Assembly (NCBI GenBank): GCA_902579285.1
Contig: CACHGA010000005.1
Span: 1 to 59,417 of the forward strand
DNA length: 59,417 nt
DNA from: an uncultured Pelagibacteraceae bacterium
GTDB lineage: Bacteria; Pseudomonadota; Alphaproteobacteria; Pelagibacterales; Pelagibacteraceae
Direction: 5' to 3'
Part shown: in pieces, positions 8,920-18,141 of the stretch
Numbering within the stretch: the stretch's first letter is position 1
How the letters are laid out: each line of letters opens with the position of its first letter
Made by a program: the position numbers and the translations under genes
Notes under the pieces: model-generated
Databases searched by the model: none
Told to the model about the DNA's origin: nothing
The model's input: the letters and a program-made list of their open reading frames with translations, nothing else

Positions 8920-10044
8920 ATGGCTGAAGAAATTAAAAAAGGTTTAATGGGAATAGTTGTTGATGAAACTACTATATCTCAAGTAATGCCCGAAATAAAT
9001 TCTCTAACTTATAGGGGTTACAAGGTCCAAGATCTTTGTGAAAAATGTAGTTTTGAAGAGGTAGCTTATTTGGTTTTGAATGGCGAACTTCCAAAATCTA
9101 AAGAACTTAAAAAGTTTATTAAAGAAGAAAGGAATAATCGGAAATTATCAAAGCAAATCTTAAGTGATATTAAAAATATGCCGAGGAAGGCACATCCTAT
9201 GGATGCCATTAGATCTGCGGTTAGTTTGATGGGTCTTGAAGATAAAGATACAAGGGATAACTCGCCAAAAGCAAATATGAGAAAAGCTATGAGAATTTTC
9301 GCTCAAACTCCTACCGCTGTAGCAGCATATTTTAGAGCAAGAAAAGGTAAGAAATTTATTCCCCCAAATAAAAAATTATCTTATTCAGAAAATTTTTTTA
9401 ATATGATGTTTGGCAAGGTTCCTGACAAAGAAATTGTAAAGGCTTTTGATGTATCAATGATACTTTACGCTGAACATAGTTTTAATGTTTCTACTTTTAC
9501 TGCGAGAACTATCACAAGCAGTCTTTCTGACATGCATGGAGCTATCACTGGTGCAATAGCAAGTTTAAAAGGCCCATTACATGGCGGTGCAAACGAAGCA
9601 GTGATGCATATGTTTAAAGAAATTAATAAACCGGAAAAAGCTGAAACATGGATAAATAACGCTCTAGACAAAAAGAAAGTTGTTATGGGTTTTGGACACA
9701 GGGTTTACAGAAGTGGAGATTCTAGAGTGCCAACAATGAAAAAATACTTTTTAAAGGTCGCAGAACTGAAAAAAAATACAAAATATCCCAAAATGTATGA
9801 GACTCTTGAAAAAATTATGCTTGAAAGAAAAAACATTCACCCAAATGTAGATTATCCTTGTGGTCCCACGTATCATTTAATGGGTATAGATACAGATTTT
9901 TTTACACCAGTTTTTGTTATGGCAAGAATAACTGGCTGGTCAGCTCATATAATTGAGCAACATGCGGCTAACAAGCTTATAAGACCTTTGTCTAAGTACA
10001 AAGGTAGTGAACACAGAGAAGTTTTATCCTTAAATATTAGATAA
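8920..10044 (+). CDS. prpC: 2-methylcitrate synthase / citrate synthase family
   Basis: The 374-residue protein has the citrate-synthase folds and active-site blocks: LSYRGY-type N-terminus (LTYRGYKVQDL), AEHSFNVSTFTAR, LHGGANEAV and GFGHRVYRSGDSRV. The short length, RVY-GDSR wording and position directly after prpB favour 2-methylcitrate synthase, condensing propionyl-CoA with oxaloacetate. Many PrpC enzymes also accept acetyl-CoA. It ends two bases from the convergent nrdB gene. Confidence 0.88.
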   Translation: MAEEIKKGLMGIVVDETTISQVMPEINSLTYRGYKVQDLCEKCSFEEVAYLVLNGELPKSKELKKFIKEERNNRKLSKQILSDIKNMPRKAHPMDAIRSAVSLMGLEDKDTRDNSPKANMRKAMRIFAQTPTAVAAYFRARKGKKFIPPNKKLSYSENFFNMMFGKVPDKEIVKAFDVSMILYAEHSFNVSTFTARTITSSLSDMHGAITGAIASLKGPLHGGANEAVMHMFKEINKPEKAETWINNALDKKKVVMGFGHRVYRSGDSRVPTMKKYFLKVAELKKNTKYPKMYETLEKIMLERKNIHPNVDYPCGPTYHLMGIDTDFFTPVFVMARITGWSAHIIEQHAANKLIRPLSKYKGSEHREVLSLNIR

Positions 10045-10046
10045 TC

Positions 10047-11048
10047 TTAAGAGAATGCCTCTGCCCAAGAACCTTTTGTAGATGCTTTAGAATACTCTGT
10101 AGCTCTACCTTCAAAAAAGTTCATATGTTCAACAGCATTGAGCATAGTGTCTAACCAAGTAAGAGGGTTTTTGTCGATTTTGTAAATTGGCTGTAAACCA
10201 AGCTGGATTAACCTTCTGTCACCTATCCACCTAATATATTTCTTAACCTGATCAGCAGTCAAACCTTCTATTGGTCCCATTTGAAAAGCTAAATCAATAA
10301 ATGAATCTTCGTGTGATATAATTGTTTTACAAGCATCATAAAGTTCGTTTTTTAATTTATCATTCCAGATTTCTGGGTTTTCCTTTATAAAAGCTTTAAA
10401 CAGCCTAATCATAGAATTGCAATGAAGTGTTTCGTCTCTTACAGACCAAGTAACTATTTGGCCCATTCCTTTCATCTTGTTATGTCTTGGAAAATTCAGA
10501 AGAATTGCAAAACTTGCAAAAAGCTGAAGTCCCTCAGTAAAAGCACTAAATACGGCAACTGTTTTTGCAATGTCAGCTTTTGAATTAACATTAAAGCCTT
10601 GCATATAGTCGTATTTGTCTTTCATTTCTTTATATTTCATAAATGCAGAATATTCTGATTCTGGCATTCCTATTGTATCGAGTAAATGAGAGTAAGCTGC
10701 TATATGTACTGTCTCCATGGCAGCAAATGCTGTCATCATCATTAAAACTTCTGTTGGCTTAAAAACAGTTGTGTAATGTCTTAAGTAACAGTTGTTAACT
10801 TCAACATCTGCTTGCGTAAAAAATCTAAAAATTTGAGTTAAGAGGTTTTTTTCACCTTGTGATAAATTCTTTTGCCAATCTCTCACATCATCGCCGAGCG
10901 GTACTTCTTCTGGTAACCAATGTATTCGTTGTTGAGTTAGCCATGCGTCGTAGCACCATGGATATCTAAAGGGTTTGTATACTGGATTTTCTACTAACAA
11001 CCCGCCTTTGAAAACTTCCTTTTCTTTTTTTAAGTTAATTACTGACAT
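10047..11048 (-). CDS. nrdB: Ribonucleotide reductase class I, beta (radical) subunit
   Basis: Ferritin-like di-iron protein of about 333 residues. The ligand helices are visible: FTQADVEVN, the METVHIAAYSHLL block with E-x-x-H and the tyrosine four residues after the His in the radical position, FTEGLQLFASF, and SVRDETLHCNSM. It supplies the tyrosyl radical to NrdA. I chose ATG 11048; the GTG at 11057 adds three residues inside the nrdA end. It overlaps nrdA by 10 bases, so the two are translationally coupled under the same operator upstream of nrdA. Confidence 0.94.
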   Translation of the reverse strand: MSVINLKKEKEVFKGGLLVENPVYKPFRYPWCYDAWLTQQRIHWLPEEVPLGDDVRDWQKNLSQGEKNLLTQIFRFFTQADVEVNNCYLRHYTTVFKPTEVLMMMTAFAAMETVHIAAYSHLLDTIGMPESEYSAFMKYKEMKDKYDYMQGFNVNSKADIAKTVAVFSAFTEGLQLFASFAILLNFPRHNKMKGMGQIVTWSVRDETLHCNSMIRLFKAFIKENPEIWNDKLKNELYDACKTIISHEDSFIDLAFQMGPIEGLTADQVKKYIRWIGDRRLIQLGLQPIYKIDKNPLTWLDTMLNAVEHMNFFEGRATEYSKASTKGSWAEAFS

Positions 11049-12991
11049 GATAAACACTCCTCATATTTGTTATCCTCATTACTTGATTCTTTTTTATTTG
11101 AATAAACATTCTTTGTCACATCTGTGGATGAACCTGCATTAATATTTTCTGCTCTTTGAATAGATTTAGATCTGCAGTAGTAAAGGCTTTTTAGACCTTT
11201 TTTCCAAGCCTGAAAATGTAATTGATGAAGGTCTTTTTTATGGACATCAGCAGGTACAAAAACGTTGATTGATTGTGCTTGGGAAATGTGGGGAGTTCTA
11301 TCTGCACCTAATTCAACAATCCATCTTTGATCTATTTCGAAAGCTGTTTTAAATGTTTCTTTCTCTTCTTTGGTTAAAAATTCAAGGTGAGAAACCGAGC
11401 CCTGATTTGTTGTTATACTAGACCAAACTTCATCTGTATTCTTTCCATGTTTTTCTAAAATTTTTGTTAGATACTTATTTCTAACATTGTATGAACCGGA
11501 AAGAGTTTTGTGAGTATAACTATTGGCAGCGATAGGTTCAATCCCAGGTGAAGCTCCACCACAAATAATTGAAATTGAAGCTGTAGGGGCAATTGCAGTT
11601 TTATTTGAAAATCTTTCTTTTATTCCAAACTCTTCGGCATCTGGGCACGCCCCTCTTTCCTCGGCAAGATCTTTTGAGGCTTGGTCAACCTTTTTTTGTA
11701 TTAATGCAAATATTTTTTTATTCCACACTTTGCTCATTACAGATCCAAAGGGAATCCCTTTTTGTTGAAAATAAGAATGTAATCCCATAACGCCTAAACC
11801 AACACTTCTTTCCCTTGCTGCAGCATATTTTGCATTTGCAAAACTATCAGGTGCTTTTTTTATAAAATCTGTAAGAACGTTATCTAAAAATTTCATTATA
11901 TCTTCAATAAAGTTTTTATCATCTTTCCATTCGTCATATTTTTCTATATTTAAAGAAGATAAACAACACACTGCTGTTCTCTCATTACCTTCTCTGTCTT
12001 TTCCAGTAGGCAATGTAATCTCACTACAAAGATTTGATGTTTTAACTGTCAGCCCTGCTAATTTGTGATGCTGCGGTATTTGTCGGTTTACAGTATCGAT
12101 ATAAATTATATAAGGTTCGCCTGTTTCCACTCTTGCAGTTAAAAGTCTTATCCATAAATTTCTCGCAGATAAAGTTGTTTGAACTGATCCGTCTTTTGGA
12201 CTTTTTAGAGCCCACTGACTATCTGTTTCAACTGCTCTCATAAAAGCATCGGAAACTAAAACACCATGATGCAAGTTCAAAGACCTCCTGTTGGTATCGC
12301 CACCCGTAGGTCTTCTCATTTCTATAAATTCTTCTATCTCAGGATGATCAATTGGGAGATAACACGCTGCAGATCCTCTTCTTAGAGAGCCTTGACTAAT
12401 AGCCAAAGTTAGTGAGTCCATCACTTTGATGAAAGGTATTATCCCTGAAGTTTTGCCAACTTTACCAATCTTTTCTCCGATAGATCTTAGGTTGCCCCAA
12501 TAACTTCCTATTCCTCCACCTCTTGCAGCTAGCCAAACATTTTCGCTCCATAAATCTAAAATGCCATTTAAACTATCTCCCGCTTCGTTTAAAAAACATG
12601 AAATAGGCAGACCTCTTTCTGTACCGCCGTTAGATAGAACTGGTGTGGCAGGCATAAACCATAAATTACTAATATAATTGTAAAGCCTTTGAGCGTGAAG
12701 ATTGTTGTCAGCATAAGTGCTTGCAACCCGAGCGAACAAGTCTTGGAAAGATTCATTCTGACCTAAATATCTGTCAGACAAAGTTGCTTTACCAAAATCA
12801 GTGAGATTTTTATCTCTTGATCTATCGATTTTGATTATAATCCCTTTGTCATTTTGAAAAAGTTCTGTTTCTTGGTTTAAGGAGAATAAATCTGGTTTTT
12901 TGTTATCAAAATCTTTTAAAATATCGTTGTTTTCAATCTTATCTAAATTTGAGACAGCCTTTTCTATTGCCAAAGTTACATTTTTATTCAT
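11039..12991 (-). CDS. nrdA: Ribonucleotide reductase class I, alpha (catalytic) subunit lacking an ATP-cone
   Basis: Reduces ribonucleotides to deoxyribonucleotides. The 650-residue protein shows the ten-stranded barrel signatures: SNGGTERGLPISCFL, GGGIGSYWGNLRSIG, SNLCSEITLP, the APTASISIICGGASPGIEP loop, and the C-terminal redox pair in EECLSCQ. The N-terminal 60-70 residues do not look like an ATP-cone, so the overall-activity allosteric site of E. coli-type NrdA appears absent, consistent with the short length. A candidate tandem NrdR operator lies 35-81 bases upstream of the start. It is cotranscribed with nrdB. Confidence 0.94.
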   Translation of the reverse strand: MNKNVTLAIEKAVSNLDKIENNDILKDFDNKKPDLFSLNQETELFQNDKGIIIKIDRSRDKNLTDFGKATLSDRYLGQNESFQDLFARVASTYADNNLHAQRLYNYISNLWFMPATPVLSNGGTERGLPISCFLNEAGDSLNGILDLWSENVWLAARGGGIGSYWGNLRSIGEKIGKVGKTSGIIPFIKVMDSLTLAISQGSLRRGSAACYLPIDHPEIEEFIEMRRPTGGDTNRRSLNLHHGVLVSDAFMRAVETDSQWALKSPKDGSVQTTLSARNLWIRLLTARVETGEPYIIYIDTVNRQIPQHHKLAGLTVKTSNLCSEITLPTGKDREGNERTAVCCLSSLNIEKYDEWKDDKNFIEDIMKFLDNVLTDFIKKAPDSFANAKYAAARERSVGLGVMGLHSYFQQKGIPFGSVMSKVWNKKIFALIQKKVDQASKDLAEERGACPDAEEFGIKERFSNKTAIAPTASISIICGGASPGIEPIAANSYTHKTLSGSYNVRNKYLTKILEKHGKNTDEVWSSITTNQGSVSHLEFLTKEEKETFKTAFEIDQRWIVELGADRTPHISQAQSINVFVPADVHKKDLHQLHFQAWKKGLKSLYYCRSKSIQRAENINAGSSTDVTKNVYSNKKESSNEDNKYEECLSCQ

Positions 12992-13025
12992 AATTTACCT
13001 ATTTTACTGGTTTATTTGAGCAAAA

Positions 13026-13041
13026 CAACTATATGTTGTGT
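13026..13041 (-). promoter_or_regulatory. Candidate NrdR box 1 upstream of nrdA
   Basis: CAACTATATGTTGTGT matches the palindromic NrdR consensus (ACACWATATATWGTGT) at 13 of 16 positions by eye. It lies about 35 bases upstream of the nrdA start. NrdR is the ATP-cone repressor of ribonucleotide reductase operons and typically binds paired boxes. Confidence 0.72.
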
Positions 13042-13056
13042 TACATATTCATTAAT

Positions 13057-13072
13057 ACACTAAATAACATAC
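13057..13072 (-). promoter_or_regulatory. Candidate NrdR box 2 upstream of nrdA
   Basis: ACACTAAATAACATAC keeps the left half (ACACTA) and the AT-rich centre of the consensus, with a degenerate right half. It starts exactly 31 bases after box 1, which is three helical turns, the usual phase of NrdR box pairs. The spacing is the main support; alone this site would be weak. Confidence 0.5.
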
Positions 13073-13160
13073 ATAGCAAGAGAACATTATATGAACATAA
13101 ATGTTTTTTCAAGTTTAAAATAATTCTGTTAAATCTATTGTTAATAAATCAATAGAAATA

Positions 13161-14603
13161 ATGAAAATCAAGGAAAGTGGATTTAGGGAATATGATGCTA
13201 GATGGCTGTATCCAAAAGATATTGATTTAGAGGGTGTCGAGGAACTTGGAAAAGGATTAGGCACACAGGTTATAAATAGAACAAAAAAAAATAACCCAAA
13301 AATAATTGTTGGTCACGATTACAGATCATACAGTGACGAAGTTAAATCATATTTTAAAAAAGGTTTGATTTCTACAGGATGTAATATTGAGGATATTGGT
13401 CTCTCACTAACTCCAACCGTTTATTACGCTCAATTCAAATTAGGTTCTGATGCGATAGCTATGATTACAGCTAGCCACAATGAAAATGGTTGGACAGGTG
13501 TAAAAATGGGAATTGAAAAAGGGCTCACTCATACACCTGACGAAATGAACGAATTGAAAGAAATTACATTGAAAAAAAAATTTATAACTGGGAATGGAAG
13601 TGACAAAAAAATTAAAGATTTTCAAAAAATATATATTAAAGATTTGATAAATAAAAATAAAATTAAAAAAAAAATAAAAGTTGTAGTAGCATGTGGAAAT
13701 GGGACAGCTGGAGTATTTGCACCTGAAATTCTAAAAGGAATTGGTTGCGATGTAATTGAATTAGATTGTAAATTAGATTTTACTTTTCCTAAATATAATC
13801 CTAATCCAGAAGATTTAAAAATGTTAGAAGCAATATCAAGATGTGTAAAGGAAAATAGTGCCGATATAGGTTTTGGATTTGATGGTGATGGTGATCGTGT
13901 AGGAGTAATAGATGAAAAAGGTGAAGAAATATATTCAGATAAAATTGGTTTGGTAATTGCAAGAAATTTATCCAATACTTACAAAAATTCGAAGTTTATT
14001 GTAGATGTAAAGTCTACAGGTTTATATATTGACGACAAAGTTCTTTTAAAGAATAACTGTAAAACAATTTATTGGAAAACTGGTCACTCTCATATTAAAA
14101 GAAAGGTTAATAGAGAGAAAGCTTTAGCTGGTTTTGAAAAAAGTGGGCATTTTTTCTTTAATAATCCAATTGGCTTTGGTTATGATGATGGAATAAGTTC
14201 TGCAATTCAAATCTGTAACTTATTAGACAATGAAAATAAAAAAATGAATTCTATAATTAATTCTCTTCCTAAAACATTTCAATCACCTACTATGGCTCCT
14301 TTCTGTAAAGATGAAGAAAAATATAAAGTTGTTGAAAATTTAGTGGAAAAGGTAAAAGAAATAAAGGATAAGAAAATTAAAATAGATAATAAATTTATAA
14401 AAGAAATTTTAACTGTAAATGGTGTGAGATTTGTTTTAGAAGATGGTTCTTGGGGATTAATTAGAGCCTCCTCCAATAAGCCTTCGTTAGTAGTGGTAGT
14501 CGAAAGCACCTCATCAGACAAAAGTACAAAAAGAATATTTAATTTTATAGACAATTTATTGAAAAAAACTGGCAAAGTTGGTGAATATGACCAAAAAATT
14601 TAA
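13161..14603 (+). CDS. Phosphomannomutase / phosphoglucomutase (alpha-D-phosphohexomutase family)
   Basis: Interconverts hexose-1- and hexose-6-phosphates for sugar-nucleotide synthesis. In 480 residues it shows the phosphoserine loop TASHNENGWTG (Ser about 105), the Mg2+ loop DGDGDR (about 241-246), the sugar-specificity region GFEKSGHFFF, and a C-terminal phosphate-binding part with RASSNKPSL. The GFEKSGH form is compatible with mannose or glucose substrates (AlgC-like). It may feed the GDP-mannose and dTDP-sugar genes further along. It is divergent from nrdA across 169 bases and overlaps the convergent TauE gene by four bases. Confidence 0.85.
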   Translation: MKIKESGFREYDARWLYPKDIDLEGVEELGKGLGTQVINRTKKNNPKIIVGHDYRSYSDEVKSYFKKGLISTGCNIEDIGLSLTPTVYYAQFKLGSDAIAMITASHNENGWTGVKMGIEKGLTHTPDEMNELKEITLKKKFITGNGSDKKIKDFQKIYIKDLINKNKIKKKIKVVVACGNGTAGVFAPEILKGIGCDVIELDCKLDFTFPKYNPNPEDLKMLEAISRCVKENSADIGFGFDGDGDRVGVIDEKGEEIYSDKIGLVIARNLSNTYKNSKFIVDVKSTGLYIDDKVLLKNNCKTIYWKTGHSHIKRKVNREKALAGFEKSGHFFFNNPIGFGYDDGISSAIQICNLLDNENKKMNSIINSLPKTFQSPTMAPFCKDEEKYKVVENLVEKVKEIKDKKIKIDNKFIKEILTVNGVRFVLEDGSWGLIRASSNKPSLVVVVESTSSDKSTKRIFNFIDNLLKKTGKVGEYDQKI

Positions 14604-15430
14604 TAGTTAATAAAATCGTATAGAAATCTACTTGCAATAAGAACAAGAAATAAACCGAACAATTTTGTAATAATCTCTCTTTTAATTTTGTGAACAGAGT
14701 TGGCACCAACCTTGGCCATTATTATTGTTATTGGTATAAAAATAAGAAAAGCAGGTATATTTATAAAACCATAGCTTAAAGGAATGTTTGTTTTGATTAT
14801 AATTCCAGAAATTAAAAAACCCAGACAACCAAATATAGCTATTAAAAAACCAATAGATGCTGCACTACCTATAGATTTATTAATGGTATAACCAACAAAT
14901 TTCAAAATTGGGACATTCATTATAGCGCCACCAATACCCATAAGTGAAGAGACAAATCCAACAATTAAGCCAAAAAAAGTTCTTTGAAATAAACTAAATT
15001 TTAATTTTATTTTCGTTTTTTCTTTTAAAAAAATTAAGTTAAGTGCAAGTAAATACATAACAATACTAAAAAAAAGAATTAAAGTTTTTGTGTGTAAGGA
15101 TGCTGCGAAAAAACTACCTATAATAACGCCAAATACTACAAATATCCCATAAGATTTTAATACACCAAAATCTACTGCATTATGTTTGTAGTGTGTATAA
15201 ACTGACATCATAGCTGTAGGAACAATGATCGCGAAAGACGTTCCTACTGCAAGATGCATTAAATAAGATTTGTCCACTCCTACAGCACCGAATATATAAA
15301 ATAGACAAGGAACTGTAATTATTCCTCCTCCGATTCCAAAAAAACCTGCAAAAAAACCTGCTATAACTGCTGTTAATGTCATAACTAAAAGAAAAAATAA
15401 AATTTGATCTGTAGAAAAATTTTCAATCAT
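14600..15430 (-). CDS. TauE/SafE-family membrane permease
   Basis: A 276-residue integral membrane protein with about eight hydrophobic segments. It carries the duplicated family motif: GFFAGFFGIGGGIITVP near the N-terminus and GFVSSLMGIGGAIMNVP in the second half. Relatives export or import sulfite, sulfoacetate or other organosulfur anions, but the family is broad and the substrate cannot be assigned. The start ATG overlaps the end of dusA by four bases. The end overlaps the phosphomannomutase stop in a convergent TTAA. Confidence 0.85.
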   Translation of the reverse strand: MIENFSTDQILFFLLVMTLTAVIAGFFAGFFGIGGGIITVPCLFYIFGAVGVDKSYLMHLAVGTSFAIIVPTAMMSVYTHYKHNAVDFGVLKSYGIFVVFGVIIGSFFAASLHTKTLILFFSIVMYLLALNLIFLKEKTKIKLKFSLFQRTFFGLIVGFVSSLMGIGGAIMNVPILKFVGYTINKSIGSAASIGFLIAIFGCLGFLISGIIIKTNIPLSYGFINIPAFLIFIPITIIMAKVGANSVHKIKREIITKLFGLFLVLIASRFLYDFINY

Positions 15431-16419
15431 GAAGTTACTTGGTTAGCTTTTTCATTGTTTTGAACTATCTCCATAATATGGTTTACTTTTTGAAAATCTG
15501 AATTTCTGGCCATCATGTTATCACTTAAATATCTTTTCCACTTATTTGCACCATTTTGACCATGGTACAAACCAACAGTGTGTCTCATAATTTGGTTTAT
15601 CCTTGTTCCTTTCTTTACTTCATCTTTTACATATTCAACTAATTTTTCTGCAATCTCAGATCTTGTTGGAATATTTGTATTATTAAAAAAAGTTTTTTCA
15701 ATTTCAGCTAAAAAATATGGATTTTGATAAATTGCCCTTCCTATCATAACTCCATCACAATTGTTTAAATGTTCTTTTATTTGTGAACAATTAACTATTC
15801 CACCGTTTATAATAATTTCCAAATTTTTGTTATGTTTTTTTATTTCATATACCATTGGGTAGTTTAATTTTGGAATTTTTAGATTTTCTTTGGGAGTAAG
15901 ACCTTTTAAAATTGCTTTTCTTGCATGTAAAATAATTGTTTTGGCTCCAGCATTTGATATTTTACTTATAAATGAGTTTAAATAATCAAAATCTTCTGTT
16001 TGATCAAAACCTATCCTGGTTTTTGCAGTAACTGGAATTTTACAAGAGTTAACCATTTTGTTTATGCATTCAGCAACTAAGTCAGGCTCTTTAATAAGAC
16101 ATGCTCCAAACTTATTTTTTTGTACTTTCTTGCTCGGACATCCAAGATTTATATTGATTTCATCATAGCCCATTTCTTCAGCTATTTTACATACTTCTGA
16201 AAGCTCGTTTTTGTCTGAACCACCAACTTGAAGAGCAACTGGTTTTTCGGCTTCGCTAAACCCTAATATCTTTTTTCTATTTCCATGTATTGCGGATTTA
16301 GTCGCAACCATTTCAGTATATAACATTACGTTTTTACTTAATAATCTAAGAAAAAATCTTTCATGTCGATCCGTACAATCCATCATTGGAGCAACACAAA
16401 CTTTTCTATTGATATTCAA
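15427..16419 (-). CDS. dusA: tRNA-dihydrouridine synthase A-type
   Basis: FMN-dependent reductase that makes dihydrouridine in the tRNA D-loop. The 330-residue protein begins with VCAPMMDCTDRHERFFLR, which distinguishes DusA from DusB/C, and has the catalytic cysteine loop NLGCPSKKVQKNKFGACL, the TAKTRIGFD block and GGIV/GVMIGRAIYQNP for FMN phosphate binding. It directly abuts rpoZ upstream (gap 0), so the two are probably co-transcribed. Confidence 0.92.
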   Translation of the reverse strand: MNINRKVCVAPMMDCTDRHERFFLRLLSKNVMLYTEMVATKSAIHGNRKKILGFSEAEKPVALQVGGSDKNELSEVCKIAEEMGYDEININLGCPSKKVQKNKFGACLIKEPDLVAECINKMVNSCKIPVTAKTRIGFDQTEDFDYLNSFISKISNAGAKTIILHARKAILKGLTPKENLKIPKLNYPMVYEIKKHNKNLEIIINGGIVNCSQIKEHLNNCDGVMIGRAIYQNPYFLAEIEKTFFNNTNIPTRSEIAEKLVEYVKDEVKKGTRINQIMRHTVGLYHGQNGANKWKRYLSDNMMARNSDFQKVNHIMEIVQNNEKANQVTS

Positions 16420-16875
16420 TTATTTTTTTTCTTCTACTTCTTCGGTTAGTTTAAGGGGTGAACTTTTATCTTCTGGTATTTTTTTTCCATCTTCTTCTAA
16501 ATTTGAAGATGATGCAGAAGGAGATGGTATTTTTCTCATTCTTTTTGAAGGCAAAATTGCTACACCAGACTTAGATACCTCCCCTTTGTATTGTTTCTCA
16601 AAATCATCTGAGGAAATTTCTTCAGTGTCTTGCTCTTCTAAATTTTCATCAGGCTCTTTTCTTAATCTTAAAACAGTGCTTTTTTTTAACTCATCGACAT
16701 CTACTTTTCCCTCGGCTATTTCTCTTAATGCAACCACTGTTCTTTTATCATTATCTTCCTCAACGAGCATTTCAGAACCTGAATTTAATTGAGAAGTTCT
16801 TTCCTTCGCCAACAAAACTAAATCATATTGATTTTCAACTTTTTCGAGACAATCTTCCACTGTTATTCGAGCCAT
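16420..16875 (-). CDS. rpoZ: RNA polymerase omega subunit with long acidic/serine-rich tail
   Basis: The first about 65 residues match omega ([45 protein letters not shown]), which stabilises the beta' subunit in RNA polymerase. The remaining roughly 85 residues are low-complexity, rich in Glu, Asp, Ser and Lys, without recognisable domains, making the 151-residue protein longer than E. coli omega (91). Tails of variable length occur in alphaproteobacterial omega. It is followed with no gap by dusA. Confidence 0.9.
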   Translation of the reverse strand: MARITVEDCLEKVENQYDLVLLAKERTSQLNSGSEMLVEEDNDKRTVVALREIAEGKVDVDELKKSTVLRLRKEPDENLEEQDTEEISSDDFEKQYKGEVSKSGVAILPSKRMRKIPSPSASSSNLEEDGKKIPEDKSSPLKLTEEVEEKK

Positions 16876-16911
16876 AAGATTAGCAATAAATAGTTAAAAG
16901 CATGGGAAAAA

Positions 16912-18141
16912 TCAAGTTTTTTTTGAATAAATAATTGGCTCAATTGAGCTTTTTATTATTAACAATGCCAATAGTGAAAGACTTATATAAATAACGCTCA
17001 CCAAAGCTATATACTCAATTGTAAATCCTTGATCAATTAAAAGACCAAATATAGCAGTTCCAAATGCAGTTGAAAAAACCATTAGAGCTGTTGTAAGTGC
17101 CTTTATGCTACCCAAATATCTGACACCATAAATCTCTGCCCATGTTGATGATCCTAAAACATTTGCTAAACCATTTGAAATCCCAACTAAACCAAAGAAA
17201 AAATAAGCTGAGTAAGAAAAATCAAAAAAGTATAATATTAACATCCCAATTAATAATGGAACGTTCATAAAAGGTATTAATTTTCTACTTGAAAATTTAT
17301 CAACTAGAAAACCAGAAGATATTAATGTCAAAATTGATGTTACTGAATAAACCATAAAAGATTTGGGAATAATATAAATATCCCAAAGTTTGGAGTCTGC
17401 TATAAAAGATTGATAAATAAAGACACCTGTAGCAATCCATGGCATAGCCAACATATTTAATGATATTATATAAAATTTAAAATCCCTTAAAACTTCTGAT
17501 CTTTTCCAACTTTTAATATTCTTAAATCTTTTTTTGCTTTCATCCAAATTAGAAGTCTCTCTTGAGTCTATTGTAATAGTTTTTATTGTATAAAAAATTA
17601 CTAAAGGCAAAGTTATCAATATAATAATTGATATGAACTGCCATATAGTCCTCCATGAAAAAATGGAAAGTAAAAATATAATTAAAATGGGTAGAATAAA
17701 TTCTGCAGAAGATAGTCCGAACCATATACCGCTTAGAGCACGTCCTCTCCTTTTATTAAAATACCTTGATATAGTAGTTGATGAAGTATGAGACATTAAT
17801 CCTTGTCCAGAAAATCTCATAAGAAATATAGCTATCATTAAAAAATATATGTTATTTATTAAAGAAAATAGAAATGAAGATGAAAATAGAATTATTATTA
17901 CGATCAATGAATAGTTAAATAATTTGAATTCATCAATTTTTTTTCCAAACCAAATTAGAACTACACTCGAGCAAATAGTTGCTGCTGCATAAATTGTGCC
18001 AAATTGTCCATGTGTAATATTAAGTTCACTTCTAATATTGGGATTAAATAATCCAAGAAAAAAACTCTGTCCAAAGCTTGAAAAAAATGTAAATATGAAA
18101 CCGAAAATTAAAACTTTTTTATTAGTACTGAGGTTTATCAT
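16912..18141 (-). CDS. Major facilitator superfamily transporter
   Basis: A 409-residue protein with about twelve membrane helices and the MFS-type loop between helices 2 and 3 (WFGKKIDEFKL). The RFSGQGLMSHTSSTTISRYFNKRRGRALS segment in helices 4-5 is typical of the nitrate/oxalate-formate-like branch with unknown substrates. Its ATG is immediately adjacent to the divergent ATG of the next gene, with no bases between. No internal Met offers a sensible later start, so promoter and leader must lie inside the neighbouring coding sequence. Confidence 0.82.
   Translation of the reverse strand: MINLSTNKKVLIFGFIFTFFSSFGQSFFLGLFNPNIRSELNITHGQFGTIYAAATICSSVVLIWFGKKIDEFKLFNYSLIVIIILFSSSFLFSLINNIYFLMIAIFLMRFSGQGLMSHTSSTTISRYFNKRRGRALSGIWFGLSSAEFILPILIIFLLSIFSWRTIWQFISIIILITLPLVIFYTIKTITIDSRETSNLDESKKRFKNIKSWKRSEVLRDFKFYIISLNMLAMPWIATGVFIYQSFIADSKLWDIYIIPKSFMVYSVTSILTLISSGFLVDKFSSRKLIPFMNVPLLIGMLILYFFDFSYSAYFFFGLVGISNGLANVLGSSTWAEIYGVRYLGSIKALTTALMVFSTAFGTAIFGLLIDQGFTIEYIALVSVIYISLSLLALLIIKSSIEPIIYSKKT

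Noticed and set aside
13622..13975. 117-codon minus-strand frame inside the phosphomannomutase gene
   Set aside because: It is antisense to a well-supported catalytic domain and has no start context or recognisable protein; a shadow frame.
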